DNA of 64,000 bases, from NCBI GenBank assembly GCA_020436935.1, contig JAGQWX010000005.1, positions 1 to 64,000 on the forward strand, read 5' to 3'. Source of the stretch: Saprospiraceae bacterium (lineage in GTDB: Bacteria; Bacteroidota; Bacteroidia; Chitinophagales; Saprospiraceae). Positions 25,150 through 33,509 of the stretch are shown here, piece after piece (positions within the stretch are counted from its first letter, which is position 1; every line of letters starts with the position of its first letter). A model generated the notes under the pieces. The model had not been told where the DNA came from and made no database searches. It saw only the letters and a program-made list of their open reading frames with translations. Made by a program: the position numbers and the translations under genes.

Positions 25150-26667
25150 ATGAAATCAATTATAAATAAAATAATTATGCTATTCGTCATGCTTTCGCTG
25201 GCGAGTTGCGACGACTTTCTGGACATCAACCAGGATCCAAGTTTTCCTCAAAGTGCAGATGGTTTTTCTGTTTTACCTCCCTTATTTTCCCAAATGGCTA
25301 GAGGTGAGGCTTTTGATTCCCGATATGTTGGGCAATATGTACAAAACTGGAACTGGATCACTGCCAACAATGTATGGGATCAGCAAGGTTATGTAGCTGG
25401 TAGTGATGCTGCAGGGGAAAAATGGCGACAGCATTACTGGGCTATTGGCAAAAACATAGACCTCATTGTCGACGAATCAACCAAAACTGAAAAATGGGAT
25501 TATGTTGGTGCAGCGAAAGCCATTAGAGCTTGGAGCTGGCAATCTTCAACTGACGTTTATGGAGAGATGATTCTCAAGCAGGCGTGGGAACCAAACAGAT
25601 ACATTTTTGATTTCGACGGACAGGATCTTGTTTACGAAGAAGTCAAAAGATTGAGTGAAGAGGCAATTGCAGACCTCTCCAGAACAGATGGTAATGTTAA
25701 TGAAGCAAGCCTCGGTAGAGGGGATTTGGTATATAAAGGCAAAAGAGACAAATGGATCAAATTTGTATATGCCAATCTTGCCAGAAATGCGCACCATATC
25801 ACTAAAAAATCGAGCTATAATCCAGATAAGGTAATTGAATATGTAGATAAGGCCTTTGCCAGTAACGCAGATAACTTTAATATTCCACACGCAGGAACTA
25901 GTTCAAGCGATGGCAATTTTTATGGTGCAACCAGAAACAATCTCAGAAGTTTCAGACAAAGTAAGTATATCGTACAACTCCTTGATGGAAGTCTTTTGGG
26001 TGGAGTTACAGACCCAAGATTGCCTTTGATGTTGTCAGCTTCCCCGGATGGAGTCTATCGGGGAGTGACACCAACGATTGGAGATACAACAAATACAGCC
26101 AATAAACCTACCAGGATACCATTGCTTTGGGGCGTTTCTCCGACCGTAACATCTGCAGCACAAATCCCAGGCAAATACATTTTTAAAGATGCTGCTGACC
26201 ACTTGATTCTATCTTATTTTGAATTACAGTTTATAAAAGCGGAAGCTGCCTTTATAAAGGGTGACAAAGCAACAGCTTTTGATGCATTCAAAAAAGGTGT
26301 CACAGCACATATGGAATTTGCGGGTGTTGCAGCAGGGGAAATCGCCAATTATCTGGCCAGTGCTGCTGTACCTCAGGATGCCAATAGTCTGACCATCAGT
26401 GATATTATGACCCAAAAGTATATCGCATTGTGGGTGCATGGCGCATTGGAGACCTGGGTGGACATGCGTAGATATGATTACAGCCCCGCAGTCTTCAAAG
26501 GTTTTGAGTTGCCTACAAAGCTTTATTTGGACAATGGGTCTAAAACTGTTCAGAGACTGAGAGCGAGATATAATTCTGAATATGTGTGGAACAGCGAATC
26601 ACTCTCAACAATTGGTGCAGATCAGGCAGATTATCATACAAAGCCTGTTTGGTTTGTTACCCAATAA
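25150..26667 (+). CDS. SusD/RagB-family lipoprotein (pair 1)
   Basis: A lipoprotein signal ends at Cys20 (LSLASC). The sequence DFLDINQDPSFPQSADG and VGQYVQNWNWITAN belongs to the SusD-like_2 group, whose members bind substrate at the mouth of the SusC barrel on the cell surface. It has the usual helical, TPR-like architecture (KAIRAWSWQSSTDVYGEMIL; YFELQFIKAEAAFIKGDKAT) and ends in a RARYNSEYVWNS box typical of SusD proteins. It is translated 18 bp after susC and ends at a strong terminator. The substrate cannot be inferred. Confidence 0.92.
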   Translation: MKSIINKIIMLFVMLSLASCDDFLDINQDPSFPQSADGFSVLPPLFSQMARGEAFDSRYVGQYVQNWNWITANNVWDQQGYVAGSDAAGEKWRQHYWAIGKNIDLIVDESTKTEKWDYVGAAKAIRAWSWQSSTDVYGEMILKQAWEPNRYIFDFDGQDLVYEEVKRLSEEAIADLSRTDGNVNEASLGRGDLVYKGKRDKWIKFVYANLARNAHHITKKSSYNPDKVIEYVDKAFASNADNFNIPHAGTSSSDGNFYGATRNNLRSFRQSKYIVQLLDGSLLGGVTDPRLPLMLSASPDGVYRGVTPTIGDTTNTANKPTRIPLLWGVSPTVTSAAQIPGKYIFKDAADHLILSYFELQFIKAEAAFIKGDKATAFDAFKKGVTAHMEFAGVAAGEIANYLASAAVPQDANSLTISDIMTQKYIALWVHGALETWVDMRRYDYSPAVFKGFELPTKLYLDNGSKTVQRLRARYNSEYVWNSESLSTIGADQADYHTKPVWFVTQ

Positions 26668-26712
26668 TTTGGCGTTGTAGCAAATTGACATTACAAAGAT
26701 ATTTTTAGTAAA

Positions 26713-26744
26713 AAGAAGGGCTTCTCATTTGGGAAGCCCTTCTT
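26713..26744. terminator. Bidirectional terminator between susD and the GH5-like gene
   Basis: AAGAAGGGCTTC and GAAGCCCTTCTT form a perfect 12-bp stem, with a T-tract on the plus side and A-rich sequence on the other. It serves both convergent genes. Confidence 0.85.
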
Positions 26745-26785
26745 TCATTTTTTGTAGACTATAACTTCGCAAAGTATTCAGCCAT

Positions 26786-29215
26786 TTATTCTGCAACAAT
26801 GATAAAAGGAACAGCTCCCATGCGATAATATCCATCTGAGAAACTGATCCAATATAGACCTGAAGCCCAATTGTCTGATAGTTTAATTTGCAATTCCGAG
26901 CTTGATTGGATGATGTCATCAGCCAACATCTGTCCGGAAACATTGTAAATTTGGTAACGCAGCGTCTTATTGGTTTCTAACCCTTTTATTTGAATCTGGC
27001 CGCCCACAGCCACTGGGCTTGGATACACTGTAAAGTTTTTCTGAACTGAATGATTTGTGGAGGTAAGATCAGAAAACTCAAAGGTGAAGGCAAGGTCCCA
27101 TGTAAAATCCTGAAGAGGGACGTTGAGCAATTGACCATCACTTTCGGCGGAACTTGTAGATTTCAACTCTCCGCTGAGTGTGTCGTACCAATTGATCTTG
27201 TAATTTCCTTCCCGCACATTTTTTATCGACACAGCCGATCCCTTTACTGTAGTCGGAACAAGGCCATTTTTTACAACAGTATGGTTGTAATCCCGGTTGA
27301 GTACCCACATGGCCCCGGTTTTTTGATCTTCTGCCATCAGACCGTAGGCTTCAGTGAGTGAACCCTGGTCCGAAAATCGATATTCGGCTATGGTAATCCA
27401 GTCTGTGCCCGAATTATCGACTGTGATACGGTGCTTGCCGGTTGGAACATCTATGCTATAGATGGAGTTGATGGCCCCGGTTGTTTCGAGTACTACTTTA
27501 TTGTCGAGTAACATTTTGATTCTTGTTGGTGAAGTTGAGATGCTCGATGATGTCCTGATTTGGAATTTCCCAGTTGCAGTATAGTTGACTTCAAACGTGG
27601 GCGGAGACCTGAATTGTGTATTGTATTGAGCACCGTAAAGGAAAATGCCAAGTTTGGGGTCTGTCGGAGTGGTGATTCCATTTTGAATGACAATGAGTGA
27701 GTCTGCTTTAACGCCCCAATTAACCGTTGGAGAGAGTACCAGATCAGCAGGCGCCCCACTGGTCGAAATATCAGCAACAGTCATTTTCTTTTCCAGGAAG
27801 GGCACTTCTTCGGCAAATTTACTCAAAGCTTTAAAGTGATAATATAGATTGCGCGGTTCTACATAATTGTCCCACCACCATGTCATGGCCGTCCCTGTAC
27901 TGCCACTCATCAAGCTGGCCCATTTGGTATTGTGCAAATGGATGCCATCGTTGTCCACTCCAGAGGAAGGTGCATTACCGCCCAGGCCAAATTCCCCCAT
28001 GAGTGTTGGCTTATGGTATTTTTGGACGTAGTTTTTATTTAAACCTGCGACGGCTTTATGAATGCCGGGGGTATTGCCATAAAAATGTTGTTGGGTCAGG
28101 TCCATGCCCTCGTCTGTCCATAAATCATCAGCGTCCTGGTCATTGGCAAAGCTGGTAGTGACCACATGACCATACACGTCCTTACTCTTTATATAGGCGG
28201 CCATTTCTTTGTGCCATTGAATGACAATGTTTTTATTTGCCTGGAAATTGTCTGTCCATTCGACTTCATTGAACAATTCCCAGGACATGATGGCCCTTGA
28301 ATATGCCCATCTTGCGATGATGTATCTGTACCTGTTTTTGGTGATCTTCTTCGCTGACTCGTTCGTAAAAAACTCTGCTGTGTTATTGCAGGGACCGCCA
28401 TTCCTCACATTGTATGGGCTTTCGTTCCAGTTGGGGTTGACCTGGGTCGAGACAGGCCCGTGGTGTTGGAGCGCCAGCATCACATACACGCCATGGCCAG
28501 CGCAGTAATCGTACAACCAATCCTGATAAGCAGATGTATTTTGATTGTAGCGAAGCAGGCCATTGAAACTATTCCCCGGAGTCCATTCAATACCCAGACC
28601 CCAGTGTGCGTGCCACAACCTTATGAAGTTTCCCCCATTTATTACCAGCTTTTCAAGCCACTTTTTATAGTCGAGATAGGCATTGCCATTTTGCCAGCAC
28701 ATATTTTCTCCAATAGCGATATACTGATCTCCATTGTCAAATTCCAGATAATTGGTAGGGCCTTTTTTGATGAAGCCTTTGTTGGAGGCTTGCTGAATTT
28801 TGACAGCATTGAATGTGATCGGAGCTGCCAGTTGGCTGCCATTTTTATCGCGAATCATGAGTTGACATTGATGTATGCCGGTCATGTATGGAGCATATCG
28901 CACTTTAAATACTGCCGGACCTTTTGTATTCAATAAGCCTGATGTGGGATTGATCTCCAACTGCGAGGTGTAAAAACCATCAATTGTGTCTGTGCTGCCA
29001 TCGGGCTTAATGACAAAAGCTATCAGCGATACATCATCATAGTCATAGGGGTTGGTAAAAGTAGCACTGATATTGACTTCCAATTCATATTTATCATAAA
29101 GTATTACATCAGTGCCAGAAGACAGAATGGCATTGATGGTGGGTGTCTGGCCCACCAAAAAACCTGCCATACAAAAAGAGAATAGGACAATGCAGTAGCG
29201 CATTTTTTCAGACAT
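26786..29215 (-). CDS. Secreted GH5-like glycoside hydrolase with T9SS tail
   Basis: The domain order is signal peptide (ends GFLVGQ, residue 23), DUF5060-like beta-sandwich (about 30-135), TIM-barrel catalytic domain (about 150-470), a CBM-like sandwich, a C-terminal beta domain and a T9SS type A sorting domain (FTVYPSPVAVGGQIQIKG). Likely catalytic glutamates are in SWELFNEVEW (acid/base) and LMGEFGLGG (nucleophile), as in clan A enzymes. The enzyme is therefore a retaining endo-glycosidase on the cell surface or in the medium; beta-mannan or another beta-glycan is plausible, but specificity is not visible. It follows the aldo/keto reductase gene by 69 bp. Confidence 0.87.
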   Translation of the reverse strand: MSEKMRYCIVLFSFCMAGFLVGQTPTINAILSSGTDVILYDKYELEVNISATFTNPYDYDDVSLIAFVIKPDGSTDTIDGFYTSQLEINPTSGLLNTKGPAVFKVRYAPYMTGIHQCQLMIRDKNGSQLAAPITFNAVKIQQASNKGFIKKGPTNYLEFDNGDQYIAIGENMCWQNGNAYLDYKKWLEKLVINGGNFIRLWHAHWGLGIEWTPGNSFNGLLRYNQNTSAYQDWLYDYCAGHGVYVMLALQHHGPVSTQVNPNWNESPYNVRNGGPCNNTAEFFTNESAKKITKNRYRYIIARWAYSRAIMSWELFNEVEWTDNFQANKNIVIQWHKEMAAYIKSKDVYGHVVTTSFANDQDADDLWTDEGMDLTQQHFYGNTPGIHKAVAGLNKNYVQKYHKPTLMGEFGLGGNAPSSGVDNDGIHLHNTKWASLMSGSTGTAMTWWWDNYVEPRNLYYHFKALSKFAEEVPFLEKKMTVADISTSGAPADLVLSPTVNWGVKADSLIVIQNGITTPTDPKLGIFLYGAQYNTQFRSPPTFEVNYTATGKFQIRTSSSISTSPTRIKMLLDNKVVLETTGAINSIYSIDVPTGKHRITVDNSGTDWITIAEYRFSDQGSLTEAYGLMAEDQKTGAMWVLNRDYNHTVVKNGLVPTTVKGSAVSIKNVREGNYKINWYDTLSGELKSTSSAESDGQLLNVPLQDFTWDLAFTFEFSDLTSTNHSVQKNFTVYPSPVAVGGQIQIKGLETNKTLRYQIYNVSGQMLADDIIQSSSELQIKLSDNWASGLYWISFSDGYYRMGAVPFIIVAE

Positions 29216-29284
29216 AAAAGTTTATTTTATACAAGTGACCGGACACTGCTGCATTGCCCTTATGAATGGTTTTATTTCAGTTTC

Positions 29285-30265
29285 CTACCAGAGTTGGTGT
29301 ACCTCAGCCTTGATGTATTGGTTATAGACTTCTGCAACGTAGGCCATGTCTGCTTCAGAAAGCTTCACCTCATTGGCATCGAGGTTTGAAACGAGATGTT
29401 CTACCTTAGAAGCGCCAGGTATTACACAACTCACCTCATCAAAGGCAAGAATCCAGGCCAGCGCAACCTGAGCAAGTTCTTTGCCCTGAAAATGAGTTTT
29501 CAAAGCGTTTACTGCTTCAAGGCCTTTTTGATAATCCACGCCCGAAAAAGTTTCGCCCTTGTCAAACCACTCTCCGTTCCTGTTGCCTTGTCTGTGGTCT
29601 CCGGCCTCAAAACTTGTCGCGGCAGTATATTTGCCGGAGAGCAAACCACTGGCCAGCGGCACCCTCGCCAAAATACCGATGTCATTCTTTTTTGCCAGAT
29701 CAAAGAAAAGCTCAGCAGGCCTCTGCCTGAACATATTGAAAATGATCTGTACGGCCGTCACATTGTCGTACTCCATGGCCTTGATGGCTTGTTCTACCTT
29801 TTCTACGCTCACCCCCATGTGTTGGATTTTTCCTTCCTCTTTGAGTCGGTCAAAGAGCTCAAAAATTTCCGGACGGTAATAAGTGTCATTGGGCATACAA
29901 TGCAGCTGGATGAGGTCTATGGTTTCTAAGTCCATGTTTTTCAGACTGTCTTCCACAAACTTTCTCAATGCAGAGACCGTATAAGATGCATCATTGTGTG
30001 GGTTGAATTTTCTTCCGCACTTGGTGGCCACATAAATTTTTTCTTTGTATTGCCTGACCACCCTACCTACTGCTTTCTCGCTCTCGCCATCACTATACAC
30101 ATCTGCGGTATCAATGAAATTCACGCCCGCATCTATGGCCGTATGTAAGATTTTATCTGCATTTTCATGCGAAAAGGGAGCTCCCCAAACACCTCCTACC
30201 TGCCAGGTGCCCAAGCTGATTTCACTGACCTCAATCCCTGTCTTTCCTAGTCTTCTTTTGATCAT
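29285..30265 (-). CDS. Aldo/keto reductase
   Basis: The 326-aa enzyme has the family start (MIKRRLGKTGIEVSEISLGT), catalytic DTADVYSDGESE (Asp, Tyr), the lysine in VATKCGRKF, the histidine in QLHCMPND, and an NADPH-binding end (AWILAFDEVSCVIPGASKVE). It reduces aldehydes or ketones in the cytoplasm; the substrate is unknown. It is followed by the GH5-like gene and preceded by the O-acetylesterase gene at 25 bp, so it is probably expressed with the glycan group. Confidence 0.92.
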   Translation of the reverse strand: MIKRRLGKTGIEVSEISLGTWQVGGVWGAPFSHENADKILHTAIDAGVNFIDTADVYSDGESEKAVGRVVRQYKEKIYVATKCGRKFNPHNDASYTVSALRKFVEDSLKNMDLETIDLIQLHCMPNDTYYRPEIFELFDRLKEEGKIQHMGVSVEKVEQAIKAMEYDNVTAVQIIFNMFRQRPAELFFDLAKKNDIGILARVPLASGLLSGKYTAATSFEAGDHRQGNRNGEWFDKGETFSGVDYQKGLEAVNALKTHFQGKELAQVALAWILAFDEVSCVIPGASKVEHLVSNLDANEVKLSEADMAYVAEVYNQYIKAEVHQLW

Positions 30266-30290
30266 AAATTGTAAAACTTTCTATGCTTTT

Positions 30291-31688
30291 TTAATAATTT
30301 TCTGTTGTAAAACACGATGCCGGAAGACCTTCCATATTAAATAATGGAGGTACACTATCGTTTTTAAATGCAAATCTCACATGGATGATTTTTCCTGGTG
30401 CAGAGCTCTTCACTCTGATCTTATTTTTTCCCTCAATGGTGGCAGATACAGCAGGATGCCACTTGCCATCGGAGTGCTGCAATTCAAATAAAGGGGTCAG
30501 ATCTCCCTTGCTGATTAATCCATTTTCTGCATCATCAAAGTATATCAATGCTCCTTCGTTTGTTGCCTCAAAGTGATGGAATACAGGTGAATTTGCATTG
30601 GTGTTGCCCATGTGATAGGTCTTCTGCAATGCAAGTGCTGCCAATCTGTGGCCAACATCATGTTTGTTTTTAGGGTGGATGTCATCCAGATTTCCAATGT
30701 CTGAAACGACGACCATGCCTGTGTTGGCGACTTGCTTTTGCACTTTAGATTGTTCATATCTTACCTCTGCCCCGGTCACATTGTCGCTTCCATACCCTTT
30801 ATAGGGGGCAATTTGCACATAGTAAAAAGGGAAGTTGCTGCCCCATGCGGACCTCCATGCTGTAATCATGCTGCCCAGAAGTTGGCCGTAGGTGTTGGCA
30901 TTGGCGGTATTGGTTTCACCCTGGTACCACAGTGCTCCGGCAAGGCTGTAAGGCACAAGCGGAGCGATCATTCCATTGAAGGCAAGCCCGGGTTGTTGGG
31001 GTCCCCAGGGCTCGTCTCTCAATCTTTTTGCTGCCTGCATGAGGACATAGTCGTTTTCAATGATTTCAGCCGGTGTCCAAATTTCTGCAGGTGTTCCGCC
31101 CCAGGCACTTTCAATCAGGCCAATAGGTCTGTTGAGTCTTTCCTGAATGGACTTGCCAAAAAAATATCCAACGGCACTGAAGTTGGCCATGCTGGCTGGA
31201 GTGCAAACCTCCCAATAACCCTGACAGTCATCCTGCGGATGATCAGCAGTTCTTGGAGGAGTGGTAAACAGCCTTATTTCCGGATGATTGGCATTTTTGA
31301 TCGCTTCTTCGGCTCCATCAATTTTGGAATTGGCAGACCATTCCATATTGGATTGTCCACTGCACAACCATACCTCACCAAGGAGAACATCCCTGACTAC
31401 AATGGTATTGTAGCCCCGAAATGTAATGGTGTGCGGGCCCTTGATGGAAGGAGTTTTTATTTTGGTTGACCACCTTCCTGTCTTGCCAATGGTGGTTTTG
31501 TAATGGAAGGAGGTATCCCAGCTGACCTCTATGGTCAGTGGTTCCAGTGCTTTTCCCCATCCCCAAAGGCTTACTTCGGCATTCTGTTGTAAGACCATAT
31601 GGTCGCTGATGATGGCTGGAAGGCTGATGGCGTTTATGTTTGAAATCATAACCATGTAAATACCGGCCAGGATCAGAACTCTCTTCAT
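30291..31688 (-). CDS. Sialate O-acetylesterase (SASA family), copy 1
   Basis: A signal peptide ends near residue 20. The SGNH-type catalytic motif GQSNMEW holds the nucleophile Ser113, preceded by an N-terminal beta domain (ISLPAIISDHMVLQQNAEVS). GTPAEIWTPAE and GALWYQGETN are further family blocks, and DIHPKNKHDVGHRLA carries the catalytic Asp-His. The enzyme removes O-acetyl groups from sialic acid (or other acetylated sugars), in the periplasm. The gene starts 1 bp after the propeller-protein stop. A second homologue lies at the end of the plus-strand sialic acid operon. Confidence 0.9.
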   Translation of the reverse strand: MKRVLILAGIYMVMISNINAISLPAIISDHMVLQQNAEVSLWGWGKALEPLTIEVSWDTSFHYKTTIGKTGRWSTKIKTPSIKGPHTITFRGYNTIVVRDVLLGEVWLCSGQSNMEWSANSKIDGAEEAIKNANHPEIRLFTTPPRTADHPQDDCQGYWEVCTPASMANFSAVGYFFGKSIQERLNRPIGLIESAWGGTPAEIWTPAEIIENDYVLMQAAKRLRDEPWGPQQPGLAFNGMIAPLVPYSLAGALWYQGETNTANANTYGQLLGSMITAWRSAWGSNFPFYYVQIAPYKGYGSDNVTGAEVRYEQSKVQKQVANTGMVVVSDIGNLDDIHPKNKHDVGHRLAALALQKTYHMGNTNANSPVFHHFEATNEGALIYFDDAENGLISKGDLTPLFELQHSDGKWHPAVSATIEGKNKIRVKSSAPGKIIHVRFAFKNDSVPPLFNMEGLPASCFTTENY

Positions 31689-31689
31689 G

Positions 31690-33195
31690 TTACATTTTAG
31701 TATTCGTTACAAAAGCAATCTTTTTACTGTCGGGCGACCATGAAGGTACATTGATTGTTCCCTGACCGCCATACAGGTATCCTATGACTCTTGGTTTTTC
31801 ACTCAAATCATATGGCATGATCCTGAGGAGGCAATGTTTGTAAAAAGGGTGTTCAGTGGGGTTGATATCTTCCGGAAATGAGATGAAAACAATCCATTTC
31901 ATATCAGGACTGATGTGTGGAAACCAATCGTTGTAACCGTCAAAGGTCAGTTGGGTCTGGTTTTTTCCATCGGCCTCCATTCTGAAAAGCTTCATTCTGC
32001 CAGTTCTGACCGAATTAAAGAAGACGTGTTTTCCATCGGGTGTGAACTCAGGGCCGTCATCCAGGGTCTTGAGATTGGTCAATTGCGTTTCCTTACCGGT
32101 TTTCACATCGACCGTATGGATGTCATATTGCCCGTTGCGCTGTGCGGTGAAAAGCATTTTGGTCTTATCGGGAGTCCATCCGTGAAGGTAGGAATGTCCG
32201 ACGTTGTCTTTGGTTACTTTTATTGGATTGTCAGATCCCGGCATTTCAAAATAATACAGAGAAGACCGGCCCTGGTCTGCGTCATTGTGGTTGCTGATCC
32301 CCATGAGCGTACCATCAAAGCTGAGCACATGGTCGTTGTTGTTTCTGGTGGCGAATCCTGTGTTTATTGGAGTGATTTCATTGCTTGCAAGATGATAGTT
32401 GTACAACCTTCCTTTGGAGTTGTAAATGAGGTTTTCTCCATCTACTGTCCAGTTCGGGGCCTGAATAGAATGTTGTGAACTGTACAAAATTTGTCGGTGT
32501 CCGGTTGCCACATCCATGACTTCAAGATGGCTTCCTATGTAATCACGGTAAGGTGTATAATTGGGGTCTACAGGTCTTACAATCCTGACATTTCTGAAAG
32601 TGACCGTCTCCATTATGTTTTCGTTATGGGAGCAAACATATAGGCCGACATAAACTTCCTTGTCCATCGCCATCGAATCAATCTGTACTCTGGTAAACTC
32701 CTCGCCAAATTTTGCAGTGGACATGATCCACATACTGCCTCTGCGCTCCAGTTGTATGACATCCGGAAAAGAATCCTGAGAAACGACCTGCTCTGTTTCA
32801 CCACCATTGGTCGCTCTGGACTGCAGAGAAGTGAGTCCATCGCCATGGGTAGTTGCGTTGATGTGTTTGGTTTTGGAATCCAGATCATTTTTTACAATCC
32901 ATCCGGTCTTTCGGTGTGGATCGACTCCACCGCCTTTGAAAGCGATTTCTGCCCTGAGAATAAAATCTCCCTGGAGTGTTGTCCACAAGTAATGGAACTG
33001 GTCATTGTTTCCCCACATATTGAAGCCTGCCCCGCCAATGGTATAGGTTTGGGCCTGTTCGTTATAAGAGGCAAATCCTTTGTGTTTGACAGGTCCGATG
33101 TCTGTGTGATTGTCAAATAATCCAAGATTTTGTTGACTCTTAGAAATAAAGGGAGTCATCATGAGCAAGGTGGTGGAAAAAACAAAAACTTTCAT
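31690..33195 (-). CDS. Secreted DUF1349-like plus TolB-type propeller protein
   Basis: The ATG at 33195 gives a signal peptide (ends ISKSQ, about residue 21). The first half (about 25-210) is a concanavalin-like sandwich of the DUF1349 kind (GGAGFNMWGNNDQFHYLWTT; GWIVKNDLDSKTKHINATTH). The second half (about 215-500) is a PD40/TolB beta-propeller with repeated GW/SWSPDSKKIAFV, FTPDGKHVFFNS and ISPDMKWIVFIS blades. Such proteins are thought to bind or process glycans, but no activity is known. It heads a minus-strand group with O-acetylesterase, aldo/keto reductase and the GH5-like enzyme. Confidence 0.8.
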   Translation of the reverse strand: MKVFVFSTTLLMMTPFISKSQQNLGLFDNHTDIGPVKHKGFASYNEQAQTYTIGGAGFNMWGNNDQFHYLWTTLQGDFILRAEIAFKGGGVDPHRKTGWIVKNDLDSKTKHINATTHGDGLTSLQSRATNGGETEQVVSQDSFPDVIQLERRGSMWIMSTAKFGEEFTRVQIDSMAMDKEVYVGLYVCSHNENIMETVTFRNVRIVRPVDPNYTPYRDYIGSHLEVMDVATGHRQILYSSQHSIQAPNWTVDGENLIYNSKGRLYNYHLASNEITPINTGFATRNNNDHVLSFDGTLMGISNHNDADQGRSSLYYFEMPGSDNPIKVTKDNVGHSYLHGWTPDKTKMLFTAQRNGQYDIHTVDVKTGKETQLTNLKTLDDGPEFTPDGKHVFFNSVRTGRMKLFRMEADGKNQTQLTFDGYNDWFPHISPDMKWIVFISFPEDINPTEHPFYKHCLLRIMPYDLSEKPRVIGYLYGGQGTINVPSWSPDSKKIAFVTNTKM

Positions 33196-33509
33196 TTTAA
33201 TCAAATTGATGTGCCTTAAACAATTAGCCTGCTACTCATCAGCTTGCAGCAGGAGGCAATCAAAAAGGTGGAAAACAAAAGTAGAAAATTTGTGGCAAAC
33301 CATGCACGTATTCACGCATATAGAGACCAGTAACCATAGTTTCACACCTTCCCGGGTATTTGTGTATTTTGAATCTATCAGTTTTGAAAAAAAACCGGAT
33401 GAAGGGGTCAAAGATTTTTTATTTGAAATCGATGCTATCCCGCACGTTCACATTTAAAATTTACATTTGCCAATCAATGCCCGATTTACAAACACCAGAA
33501 AGAAAAGAT
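33196..33509. other. Divergent gap between the propeller gene and the GH20 fusion gene
   Basis: A -7-like CAAAAGTA (TACTTTTG on the minus strand) lies at 33276-33283 and TACATTTG on the plus strand at 33462-33469, neither with a clear TTTG at 19 bp. I see no GntR-type operator like those before susC. Confidence 0.35.
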
